A stretch of 11,381 nt of DNA from NCBI GenBank assembly GCA_002366775.1, contig DFBW01000213.1, positions 1-11,381 of the forward strand, given 5' to 3'. The position numbers were made by a program, and so were the translations under genes. Below, piece by piece: positions 1 to 6,740 of this stretch. The stretch is from Roseovarius sp. UBA3070. GTDB taxonomy: Bacteria > Pseudomonadota > Alphaproteobacteria > Rhodobacterales > Rhodobacteraceae. The notes beneath the pieces were generated by a model. That model saw only the letters and a list, made by a program, of their open reading frames with translations. It had not been told where the DNA came from and searched no databases. The stretch's first letter is position 1. Every line of letters begins with the position of its first letter.

Positions 1-696
1 CCAGGCCATGTGGCGATCATCATGGATGGCAATGGCCGGTGGGCCCAAAGCCGGGGGCGGCCGCGCTTGTTTGGCCACCGCGCCGGTGCGCGCCGGGTCC
101 GCGAAATTGTCAGTGCCTGCCCTGATCTGGGTGTGAAATACCTGACGATCTTTGCCTTTTCGACAGAAAACTGGAAGCGCACGCAGTCAGAAGTGGCCGG
201 GTTGATGAGCCTGTTTCGCCGCTACATCATGAAGGAAATGCAAGCCTTCGTGAAAGAGAACGTGCGGGTGCGCTTTATTGGTGATCGCCCGCGTCTGGAC
301 AAAAAGCTGCGCGGGTTGATGGATGAGGCCGAAGCGATGACCTCCGGCTGTACTGGCACCAACCTGACGATTGCGCTGAACTATGGCGGGCGCGATGAGG
401 TGTCTCGCGCCACAAAACGGTTGGCACAGGATGTGGCAGCGGGGCGGCTTGACCCGGAAAAAGTGGATGAAGAAACGCTGCCAAAGTATTTGGATACATG
501 CGTTTTACCTGATCCAGACCTTGTGATCCGCACCAGCGGAGAGGCGCGTATTTCCAACTTCCTGTTGTGGCAATCGGCCTATGCTGAATACGAGTTTATT
601 GATACGCTCTGGCCGGATTTTACGGCCGAAAAATTTGACGAATTGCTGAGCCATTATGGCACCCGCGACCGCCGTTTTGGGGCTGTGTCTGCATGA
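1..696 (+). CDS. uppS: Undecaprenyl diphosphate synthase (UppS, cis-prenyltransferase), 5'-partial
   Basis: UppS condenses isopentenyl diphosphate units onto farnesyl diphosphate to make the C55 lipid carrier used for peptidoglycan and surface polysaccharides; it acts at the cytoplasmic membrane face. The reading frame is open from base 1 and begins PGHVAIIMDGNGRW, the conserved N-terminal motif of the family with the catalytic Asp in MDGNGRW. The usual few residues before this motif lie outside the window, so the GTG at position 10 is almost certainly an internal valine. Other family marks are FAFSTENWKR, LNYGGRDE, the diphosphate-binding block RTSGEARISNFLLWQ, and a C-terminal WPDF with a DRRFG-type end. 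The stop overlaps the cdsA start (ATGA at 693-696), which suggests translational coupling. The identification is secure; only the start is missing. Confidence 0.97.
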   Translation, partial: PGHVAIIMDGNGRWAQSRGRPRLFGHRAGARRVREIVSACPDLGVKYLTIFAFSTENWKRTQSEVAGLMSLFRRYIMKEMQAFVKENVRVRFIGDRPRLDKKLRGLMDEAEAMTSGCTGTNLTIALNYGGRDEVSRATKRLAQDVAAGRLDPEKVDEETLPKYLDTCVLPDPDLVIRTSGEARISNFLLWQSAYAEYEFIDTLWPDFTAEKFDELLSHYGTRDRRFGAVSA

Positions 697-1487
697 GCGC
701 ATCCTCGCAATGGGCTGATTTGGCACCTCGGGTGTTCTCGGGGGTGATCATGCTGATCGTGGGGGCGCTGGCTGTATATTTTGGCGGCTGGCCGTTCAGG
801 GGGCTGATCTGGGGTATCGGCGGGCTGATGATGTGGGAACTGGCGCGCATGTTTGACGCTGAATTTCCACTGGGGCTGGGGCTTATCGGGGCTTTGACAC
901 TGGCGCTGTCAGAACTCATTTCAGGGCTGACAATGACCCCGCTGTTCATTGTGCCATTGATCATCGCGGCCACATTGGTGGCGGTTGGGCAGGTGAAATC
1001 TGACCGCGTAAGGTTTGGGGCTTATACCGCATGGATCCTTGCGGGCAGCCTTGCTTTGATGATGCTGCGTTTACAGGATGGGATCGTTTGGGCGCTGTGG
1101 TTGATCCTCGTTGTGATTATGTCAGACGTTGCGGGCTATTTCGCCGGGCGCATGTTGGGCGGGCCAAAGTTCTGGCCTGCCATCAGCCCCAAGAAAACCT
1201 GGTCCGGTACCATCGCTGGCTGGTTGGGCGCGGCGGTCATTGGCCTGATATTCATGGGGCCAACCGGGGCAGGGGTGATGTTGATCCCCTTGTCGATGCT
1301 CACCGGGTTTGCAGGCCAAATGGGTGATATCGCCCAAAGTGCCCTCAAACGCCGCAAGGGTGTGAAAGACAGCTCAGACTTGCTTCCGGGCCATGGCGGT
1401 GTGTTTGACCGCTTTGATGCCATGCTGGGGGCCTCAACTTTTGTGGCGCTGCTTTGGATCACTGGTTGGGTGCCTGCGCTGTCATGA
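693..1487 (+). CDS. cdsA: Phosphatidate cytidylyltransferase (CDP-diacylglycerol synthase)
   Basis: CdsA uses CTP and phosphatidic acid to make CDP-diacylglycerol, the precursor of all bacterial phospholipids, in the inner membrane. The 264-aa product is largely hydrophobic, with repeated membrane segments from about residue 13 to 208 and a last one near 244-262. The family signature is intact near the C-terminus at about residues 216-242: SALKRRKGVKD followed by LPGHGGVFDRFD, carrying the Lys-Arg, Lys-Asp, His-Gly-Gly and Asp-Arg-x-Asp positions of the CdsA pattern. A SPKKTWSG block at about 165-172 also matches the family. The start ATG overlaps the uppS stop by four bases, and the stop overlaps the dxr start in the same way. 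Length and topology are normal for the family. Confidence 0.96.
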   Translation: MSASSQWADLAPRVFSGVIMLIVGALAVYFGGWPFRGLIWGIGGLMMWELARMFDAEFPLGLGLIGALTLALSELISGLTMTPLFIVPLIIAATLVAVGQVKSDRVRFGAYTAWILAGSLALMMLRLQDGIVWALWLILVVIMSDVAGYFAGRMLGGPKFWPAISPKKTWSGTIAGWLGAAVIGLIFMGPTGAGVMLIPLSMLTGFAGQMGDIAQSALKRRKGVKDSSDLLPGHGGVFDRFDAMLGASTFVALLWITGWVPALS

Positions 1488-2656
1488 AACGTATCAGCAT
1501 TCTTGGCGCAACCGGCTCGGTTGGGCAAAACACGCTTGATCTGGTGCGCCGCACCCCCGAACGCTTTACGGTGGTGGCCCTGACCGGCGGGCACAATATC
1601 ACCCAACTGGCCGCCGATGCGATTGAGTTTCAGGCCGAATTGGCCGTGACGGCCCATGAGGATCTGCTTGAGGATTTGCGCGCCGCACTCAGCCATACAC
1701 AAATTGAGGTGGCCGCTGGCGCCACTGCCCTGATCGAGGCCGCGGCCCGCCCGGCCCAATGGATCATGTCCGCGATTGTTGGCGTGGCGGGGCTGCCGCC
1801 CAGCTTTGAGGCGCTCAAACAAGGCACGACACTGGCGTTGGCCAACAAGGAATCACTGGTGACGGCCGGGCAATTGTTGATGAACACTGCGCGGGTGAAC
1901 CACGCGCGCATAATCCCTGTGGATAGCGAACATTCGGCTATTTATCAGGCGCTTGTGGGCGAAGATACCGCCGCTGTCAGCCGTGTGGTGATCACCGCAT
2001 CTGGGGGGGCGTTCCGGGACTGGCCGATTGAAGAGTTGCAAAACGCGACCCTGGAGCAAGCCAGCAACCACCCCAACTGGGACATGGGCCAGCGCATCAC
2101 GATTGATAGCGCGTCGATGTTCAACAAGGCGATGGAGGTGATTGAGGCGCGCGAGTTTTTCGGGTTTGACCCCGAGCAGATCGAAGTGCTGGTGCATCCC
2201 GAGAGCATTGTGCACGCTATGGTCGGGTTTTGCGATGGTGGCTTTATGGCCCATGTTGGCCCGCCTGATATGCGCCACGCCATTGGCTATGCCCTGAACT
2301 GGCCACAGCGTGAGGTCTTGCCCGTGGAGCCGCTGGATCTGGCCGGTATCGGGCAGTTGAACTTTCAAACACCGGACCCCGCGCGCTATCCTGCGTTGCG
2401 TTTGGCCCGCGAGGTGATGGAGCGGCGGGGCCTGTCGGGCGCCGTGTTCAACGCGGCCAAAGAGCGTGCGATGGATCATTTCATCGACGGGCGCATCGGC
2501 TTTGCTGATATGGCGCAGGTGATTGAGCAGGTGCTGACCCAAGTGTCAGCCGACAATGGCCTTATTGATGCCGAGATTACCCTTGATCAGGTGCTGCAAG
2601 TGGACCATCTGTCTAGGAACAATGCTGACCGAGTGGTCAAAGGGATGAACAGTTAG
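1484..2656 (+). CDS. dxr: 1-deoxy-D-xylulose 5-phosphate reductoisomerase (Dxr/IspC)
   Basis: Dxr converts 1-deoxy-D-xylulose 5-phosphate to 2-C-methyl-D-erythritol 4-phosphate with NADPH and a divalent metal, the committed step of the MEP isoprenoid pathway in the cytoplasm. I place the start at ATG 1484, which overlaps the cdsA stop (ATGA). This puts MKRISILGATGSVGQ at the N-terminus, as expected for the NADPH-binding fold (GATGSVG, residues 8-14); the longer frame from TTG 1454 adds ten residues without family support. The 390-aa product has LANKESLV (118-125), the metal-site PVDSEH (145-150, Asp147 and Glu149), SGGAFRDW (173-180), and HPNWDMG followed by the third metal ligand in NKAMEVIEA (Glu218). 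VLVHPESIVHAMV follows. In this cluster it feeds the UppS product line. Confidence 0.97.
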   Translation: MKRISILGATGSVGQNTLDLVRRTPERFTVVALTGGHNITQLAADAIEFQAELAVTAHEDLLEDLRAALSHTQIEVAAGATALIEAAARPAQWIMSAIVGVAGLPPSFEALKQGTTLALANKESLVTAGQLLMNTARVNHARIIPVDSEHSAIYQALVGEDTAAVSRVVITASGGAFRDWPIEELQNATLEQASNHPNWDMGQRITIDSASMFNKAMEVIEAREFFGFDPEQIEVLVHPESIVHAMVGFCDGGFMAHVGPPDMRHAIGYALNWPQREVLPVEPLDLAGIGQLNFQTPDPARYPALRLAREVMERRGLSGAVFNAAKERAMDHFIDGRIGFADMAQVIEQVLTQVSADNGLIDAEITLDQVLQVDHLSRNNADRVVKGMNS

Positions 2657-2665
2657 GAATATCGC

Positions 2666-4012
2666 GTGGATGTAGTTGGCCTTCTGCCGCAGTTCGGAAA
2701 TCTTTTCATGACGATTGCTGCCTTTGTGGTGGCCCTTTCGGTGATCGTGGCGGTGCATGAATATGGCCACTACATTGTCGGACGCTGGTCAGGCATCAAG
2801 GCTGATGTCTTCTCGCTTGGGTTTGGTCCGGTGTTGTTTTCAAGGGTGGATAAACACGGCACACGCTGGCAATTTGCCCTGCTGCCCTTTGGTGGCTATG
2901 TGAGATTCAAGGGCGACGCCAATGCCGCCAGCGCCAACACAACCGACACCATCAGTGATTTATCCCCCGAAGAACGCCGCCAAACCATGCAGGGTGCCCC
3001 GTTGTGGGCGCGCTCCGCCACGGTGGCCGCGGGCCCGGTGTTCAATTTTATCCTGTCGTTTTTTGTGTTTGCTGGGCTGTTGATGGCCGGTGGCAAGGCA
3101 ATTGAACCGCTGACCATTGGAGAACTCAAACCCCTGCCGGTTGAGGGTGTCATGTTGCAGACCGGGGATGTTCCCATTTCAATTGCAGGGCTGCCTTGGC
3201 CAGATCGCACAGATCGGGAAGCCAACGACGCCTTTTCTGAGGCGCTCCCCAATGAGCCGCTGTTGGATTATGTCGTTCATCGGGATGGGAGCGTTGTTAC
3301 CGTGAAAGGTCCGCATCCGTTGCCTCCTCTGGCGGACCGAATTATTCCACTTTCAGCTGCATATACGGCAGGGATACGGGCGGGCGATGTTATTACTGCC
3401 ATTGATGGCGAACCGATTTATGCGTTTTCCCAACTTCGCAAAACGGTAGAATCTTCGGAAGGCCGTGCGATTCCTATAAAAATCTGGCGCGCAGGAGAAA
3501 TGGTTGATTTTGTTCTGGTCCCTAAGCGTTCGGACGAGCAGCAAACAGAAGGCGGTTATAAAACCTTTTGGCGGATCGGCATTGGAAGTAGCAGTGCATT
3601 TAAACCCGCAACGCAAAACCTTGATGTGATCTCGGCGCTTCAGGGAGGTGCAAAATCAGTTTGGGCAGTGATCACAGGATCTTTGTCGGGGCTGTATCAC
3701 ATGATCACTGGGGCCATCAGTAGCTGCAACATGTCCGGACCCATTGGTATCGCCAAAGCATCAGGTGCAATGGCAAGCCAAGGCGCAATGAGTTTTGTGG
3801 AGTTCATTGCGCTGCTGTCCGCCGCTGTGGGCCTGTTGAACCTGATGCCGATCCCGGTTTTGGATGGCGGGCATCTGGTGTTTTTTGGCTATGAGGCCGT
3901 GTTCAAAAAACCCCCATCCGAGCGCGCCTTGCGTGTGCTGATGGGGGTCGGACTGACGCTGGTGCTGGGGTTGATGGTGTTTGCGCTGAGCAATGATCTT
4001 TTCTGCCCCTAA
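2666..4012 (+). CDS. rseP: RIP metalloprotease RseP (site-2 protease family, M50)
   Basis: This is an inner-membrane zinc protease that cuts transmembrane anti-sigma factors and remnant signal peptides. In a 448-aa product, the zinc-binding HEYGH lies at residues 31-35 in the first membrane segment, followed by LGFGP and the LPFGGYVRFKGD loop (73-84). The third zinc ligand is Asp400 in NLMPIPVLDGGH, preceded by SGPIGIAK at 357-364. A second PDZ domain is clear at about 225-287 (AGIRAGDVITAIDGEPI); the first, at about 148-215, is poorly recognisable. The GTG at 2666, nine bases after the dxr stop, is the simplest start, but the in-frame ATG at 2708 (residue 15), preceded by a GGAAA-like stretch, is also possible. 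Base composition drops over 3361-3660, within the second PDZ domain. No strong ribosome site precedes the GTG. Confidence 0.95.
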   Translation: MDVVGLLPQFGNLFMTIAAFVVALSVIVAVHEYGHYIVGRWSGIKADVFSLGFGPVLFSRVDKHGTRWQFALLPFGGYVRFKGDANAASANTTDTISDLSPEERRQTMQGAPLWARSATVAAGPVFNFILSFFVFAGLLMAGGKAIEPLTIGELKPLPVEGVMLQTGDVPISIAGLPWPDRTDREANDAFSEALPNEPLLDYVVHRDGSVVTVKGPHPLPPLADRIIPLSAAYTAGIRAGDVITAIDGEPIYAFSQLRKTVESSEGRAIPIKIWRAGEMVDFVLVPKRSDEQQTEGGYKTFWRIGIGSSSAFKPATQNLDVISALQGGAKSVWAVITGSLSGLYHMITGAISSCNMSGPIGIAKASGAMASQGAMSFVEFIALLSAAVGLLNLMPIPVLDGGHLVFFGYEAVFKKPPSERALRVLMGVGLTLVLGLMVFALSNDLFCP

Positions 4013-4030
4013 AGGCGGGTTGCCCAATTC

Positions 4031-4055
4031 TTGCCCCATTTAGGGGCGAAGTTTT
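4031..4055 (+). terminator. Possible intrinsic terminator after rseP
   Basis: Nineteen bases after the rseP stop, GCCCC (4033-4037) and GGGGC (4043-4047) form a perfect 5-bp GC stem with a 5-nt loop. The stem can be extended by a T-G wobble and a T-A pair (4031-4049). A short GTTTT follows at 4051-4055, so the uridine tract is weak and starts a few bases late. The 3' arm can alternatively pair with GCCCCTAAA at the rseP stop codon. It marks the end of the tightly packed uppS-cdsA-dxr-rseP run, which supports a role in termination or attenuation, but readthrough into bamA is quite possible. Confidence 0.4.
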
Positions 4056-4109
4056 GCCATATTCGGCGGGTATTCATGACCCAACGTAAGCAAAATTGAA
4101 GAAAGTGCC

Positions 4110-4238
4110 ATGCAACATATCGTAAGCGGATATACTGGGCTTAGCCTGCTGTTTAACCTGAACTGGGACCGGATGCTGTATCTGGTGACCATATTGGTGG
4201 CATTGCTTTCCGGCGCGTTCCTCGGCTCGGTTCTATAA
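4110..4238 (+). CDS. Small hypothetical single-span membrane protein, 42 aa
   Basis: I do not recognise a named family. The ORF starts at ATG 4110, ends at TAA 4236-4238, and has a purine-rich ribosome-site candidate GAAGAAAG at 4098-4105. An in-frame TGA at 4077-4079 and no other usable start between fix the N-terminus. The product has a short amphipathic N-terminal part with YTGLSLLFNLNWDR at residues 8-21, then a hydrophobic stretch at about 22-41 (MLYLVTILVALLSGAFLG) that would span a membrane once. The only charges are Asp20 and Arg21, just before the span, so topology is not obvious. It has no signal-peptidase or lipoprotein site. It sits between rseP and bamA, so a role in the envelope is a reasonable guess from location only. 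Coding status rests on the ribosome site, the clean hydrophobic pattern and codon use like its neighbours. Confidence 0.6.
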   Translation: MQHIVSGYTGLSLLFNLNWDRMLYLVTILVALLSGAFLGSVL

Positions 4239-4269
4239 ACCTGGACTGTCGTTAATTGGTGGCATTCAA

Positions 4270-4284
4270 GCGGCACTGTGCCGC
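4270..4284. promoter_or_regulatory. 15-bp perfect palindrome upstream of the bamA promoter
   Basis: GCGGCAC and GTGCCGC are exact inverted copies around a single central T. As DNA this is a compact dyad suited to a dimeric regulator. As RNA it would fold into a 6-bp GC stem with a CTG loop, 31 bases after the stop of the small ORF, but no T-run follows on either strand, so it is not a classical terminator. It lies 26 bases before the TTGACA hexamer, a typical upstream-operator distance. Function is inferred from symmetry and position only. Confidence 0.4.
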
Positions 4285-4310
4285 AAAGTTCTCAACCTCT
4301 CATTGGCGTT

Positions 4311-4339
4311 TTGACAAGGGCAGATAGACCCGTTACTGA
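4311..4339 (+). promoter_or_regulatory. Putative sigma-70-type promoter for bamA-skp-fabZ-lpxA-lpxI-lpxB
   Basis: A perfect -35 hexamer TTGACA (4311-4316) is followed, after exactly 17 bases, by TACTGA (4334-4339), which keeps the TA and the T at position four of the -10 consensus. Transcription would begin near 4346, giving a leader of about 28 bases before the bamA ATG at 4374. It lies in the only large gap before a long co-directional run, which is where a promoter would be expected. The weak -10 match keeps confidence moderate. Confidence 0.42.
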
Positions 4340-4373
4340 CTTCTGTTAATGGGATGTCTGACGGGTTCGAAGC

Positions 4374-6740
4374 ATGTTTAAAACTATATTGAGGCGCAGT
4401 ATTACGGGCATGGGTACAAAGGCTGATACAAGCCTGATCCATTCGTTTATTCTGGCAATCATTACAATCATTTGTCTGGGCCTGCCTGATGCGGCCTCGG
4501 CGCAGAGCTACCGCTTTTCGTCGGTGTCGATCGAGGGCAATCAACGGGTAGAGGCGGGTACAATCCTGAGCTATGCCGGAATCGCCCGCGGTGAAACTGT
4601 CTCGGCGGATCAGTTGAACAGCGCATATCAACGTATTTTGGCCAGTGGCCTGTTTGAATCTGTGGAAATAGACCCGCAAGGCAGTCAGTTGGTGATCAAA
4701 GTCACTGAATACCCCACCATCAACAAGGTGGCGTTTGAGGGCAACAAACGCCTGAAAGACGAAGACCTGGCAGGCTTTATCGAAAGCACATCCCGCCAGG
4801 TGTTCAGCCCCACCAAGGCCGAGCGTGACGCCGCCGTAATCACCGAAGCCTATGAGGAAAACGGCCGGGTATCGGCGCGTGTAACGCCCCGTATCATCCG
4901 GCGCAGCGACAACCGCGTTGATCTGGTGTTTGAGATCTTTGAGGGCCGTCTGACCGAAGTGAACCGCATTGGTTTTGTTGGCAACCGCAATTATTCTGAT
5001 CGCCGCCTGCGCCGCGCCATCGACAGTAAACAAGCAGGCCTGCTGCGTGCTCTGATTGGGCGTGACACTTTCGTTGAAGATCGTGTTGAGTTTGACAAAC
5101 AGCTGTTGCTCGATTTCTACCAATCCCGTGGATACATTGATTTCCGTGTCACCGGCGCCAACGCCGAGCTGGCCCGCGAGCGCGACGCCTATTTCGTGAC
5201 CTTCAACATTCAGGAAGGTCAGCAGTTCAAGTTCGGTGAAATCACCACTGTGTCCGATATGGAGGGGGCAGACGCCGATGAGTTCCACGCGGTTCTGAAG
5301 GTCAAGCCGGGCGTTGTTTACTCACCCACTTTGGTGGAAAACTCGATTGCCCGTATGGAACGCCTGGCCGTTAAGAAGGGCCTGGATTTTCTGCGGGTTG
5401 AGCCGCGTATCACCCGCAATGACCGCGATCTGACACTTGATGTTGAATTCGCGCTGACCAAAGGCCCACGCGTCTTTGTGGAACGCATTGATGTTGAGGG
5501 CAACACCACCACGCTTGACCGTGTGATCCGCCGCCAGTTTGATACGGTTGAGGGGGATCCCTTTAATCCGCGTGCCATTCGTGAGGCGGCCGAGCGGATC
5601 AAAGCCCTGAACTATTTCGCCAATTCCTCGGTGGACGCCCGCGAAGGCTCGCGTCCTGATCAGGTGGTGATTGATGTGGATGTGGAAGAAACCACAACCG
5701 GTACACTGTCGTTCGGTGTCAGCTATTCGACCAACTCAGGTGTTGGGGCCACAGCCGGCTTTACCGAACGCAACTTCCTTGGCCGGGGGCAAACCCTGTC
5801 GGCCAATGTCACAGCATCCTCCAACAACGCGCAATATTCGCTGGCATTTGCAGAGCCGGCGTTTCTGGGCCGCGATGTCGAATTCAGCTTTATTTCGTCG
5901 TTGACCGAAACCGCTGGTGACACCAACGAGTTTTACGACAGCATTCTGGGGTCGTTCCGCCCCGGCCTTACCTTTCCGGTCAGTGAAAATGGTCGGCTGT
6001 CCTTATTCTATAGCGCCACCTACGGCGAAATGAACGACTATTTCGGCGCATTTCGTGATGACACCACCACCGTCCCAATTGAACCAACCGGAATCTTAGG
6101 GTCCGAAGCCAATAAGGGGGGGCTGTTCTCCAGTGCGATCGGCTATAATTACACCCTTGATACACGCCGCACCGGGCTGGACCCCACGCGCGGTGTGCTC
6201 TTGTCCTTCGGTCAGGAATTTGCCGGGGTGGGTGGCGATCAGGAGTTTGTGAAATCCACAGGCCGTATCATTGGCCAAACCCGCATTCTGAACGAAGAAG
6301 TCACGCTTCGGGCCACGCTGGAAGGCGGCGCGCTGAACTATTTTGGTGGGCAGGAAAGCCGCGCCATTGATCGGTTCAGCCAGCAGATTATTCGTGGGTT
6401 TGAGCCCAACGGCATAGGCCCCACTGAAGGCGGCGAACATTTGGGCGGTGATTTCTATGCTGCGCTTAAGTTTGAAGCCGAGTTCCCCCTTGGTCTGCCC
6501 GAAGAATACGGGATTTCGGGTGGGGCTTTCTACGATATAGGCGCCATCTGGGGCGTGGACACCACCAATGCGGTCGGCGCTTTGTCCTCAACCGGGTTTG
6601 AGGATCGTCACGCCGTTGGTGTGTCACTGTTCTGGGAATCGCCCTTCGGTCCGCTGCGCATGAACTTCAGCCAGGCGTTGAAGAAAGAGCCCGGCGACAT
6701 CGAGCAGACCTTTGACCTGACGGTCAAATCGGAATTCTGA
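4374..6740 (+). CDS. bamA: Outer membrane protein assembly factor BamA (Omp85)
   Basis: BamA is the essential outer-membrane barrel that folds and inserts other beta-barrel proteins. The 788-aa product begins with a long signal peptide: Lys/Arg-rich start, hydrophobic FILAIITIICLGL at about residues 25-37, and a likely cut after ASA at 41-43. Five POTRA domains follow, at roughly 46-112, 113-191, 192-284, 285-364 and 365-439, each with the recurring 'xxxGN' turn in the first two, third and fifth (IEGNQRV, FEGNKRL, FVGNRNY, VEGNTTT). The barrel runs from about 440 to the end, with the conserved RGF motif of the Omp85 family at about 674-676 and a terminal FDLTVKSEF carrying the C-terminal Phe assembly signal. 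The ribosome site is weak (ACGGG eight bases upstream); ATG 4410 is an alternative start. Its stop overlaps the skp start by one base. Confidence 0.97.
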   Translation: MFKTILRRSITGMGTKADTSLIHSFILAIITIICLGLPDAASAQSYRFSSVSIEGNQRVEAGTILSYAGIARGETVSADQLNSAYQRILASGLFESVEIDPQGSQLVIKVTEYPTINKVAFEGNKRLKDEDLAGFIESTSRQVFSPTKAERDAAVITEAYEENGRVSARVTPRIIRRSDNRVDLVFEIFEGRLTEVNRIGFVGNRNYSDRRLRRAIDSKQAGLLRALIGRDTFVEDRVEFDKQLLLDFYQSRGYIDFRVTGANAELARERDAYFVTFNIQEGQQFKFGEITTVSDMEGADADEFHAVLKVKPGVVYSPTLVENSIARMERLAVKKGLDFLRVEPRITRNDRDLTLDVEFALTKGPRVFVERIDVEGNTTTLDRVIRRQFDTVEGDPFNPRAIREAAERIKALNYFANSSVDAREGSRPDQVVIDVDVEETTTGTLSFGVSYSTNSGVGATAGFTERNFLGRGQTLSANVTASSNNAQYSLAFAEPAFLGRDVEFSFISSLTETAGDTNEFYDSILGSFRPGLTFPVSENGRLSLFYSATYGEMNDYFGAFRDDTTTVPIEPTGILGSEANKGGLFSSAIGYNYTLDTRRTGLDPTRGVLLSFGQEFAGVGGDQEFVKSTGRIIGQTRILNEEVTLRATLEGGALNYFGGQESRAIDRFSQQIIRGFEPNGIGPTEGGEHLGGDFYAALKFEAEFPLGLPEEYGISGGAFYDIGAIWGVDTTNAVGALSSTGFEDRHAVGVSLFWESPFGPLRMNFSQALKKEPGDIEQTFDLTVKSEF

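Larger units (their letters stand above)
4239..4373 (+). other. Intergenic region upstream of bamA
   Basis: This 135-bp stretch between the small membrane ORF and bamA has no convincing coding frame. It holds a 15-bp palindrome (4270-4284), a promoter-like pair of hexamers (4311-4339) and a short leader of about 28-35 bases before the bamA ATG. With the preceding 97 bases after rseP, it is the only part of the window where transcription control is likely to be concentrated. Confidence 0.6.

Noticed and set aside
10..12. GTG at position 10 as the start of uppS
   Set aside because: It lies inside the conserved HVAIIMDGNGRW motif, and the frame is open upstream to the window edge, so it is an internal Val codon.
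1454..1483. TTG-initiated ten-residue extension of Dxr
   Set aside because: The family N-terminus begins right at the MKRISILGATGS segment, and ATG 1484 forms the ATGA overlap with cdsA used elsewhere in the cluster.
1136..1822. A 228-codon open frame on the - strand opposite cdsA/dxr
   Set aside because: It crosses the cdsA-dxr overlap, has no family features, and both + strand genes carry full signatures.
4254..4353. TTAA pairs resembling a CtrA site upstream of bamA
   Set aside because: The second half-site at the required N7 spacing is absent (CATT or TCTG instead of TTAA).
4336..4361. Sigma-E-like promoter (CTGACTT ... TCTGA) before bamA
   Set aside because: Only four of seven -35 bases match GGAACTT and the spacer is about 14 bases, too short for a credible site.
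4266..5288. A 340-codon open frame on the - strand opposite the start of bamA
   Set aside because: It is antisense to the well-conserved BamA POTRA region, shows no recognisable domain, and arises from the strong codon bias of bamA.
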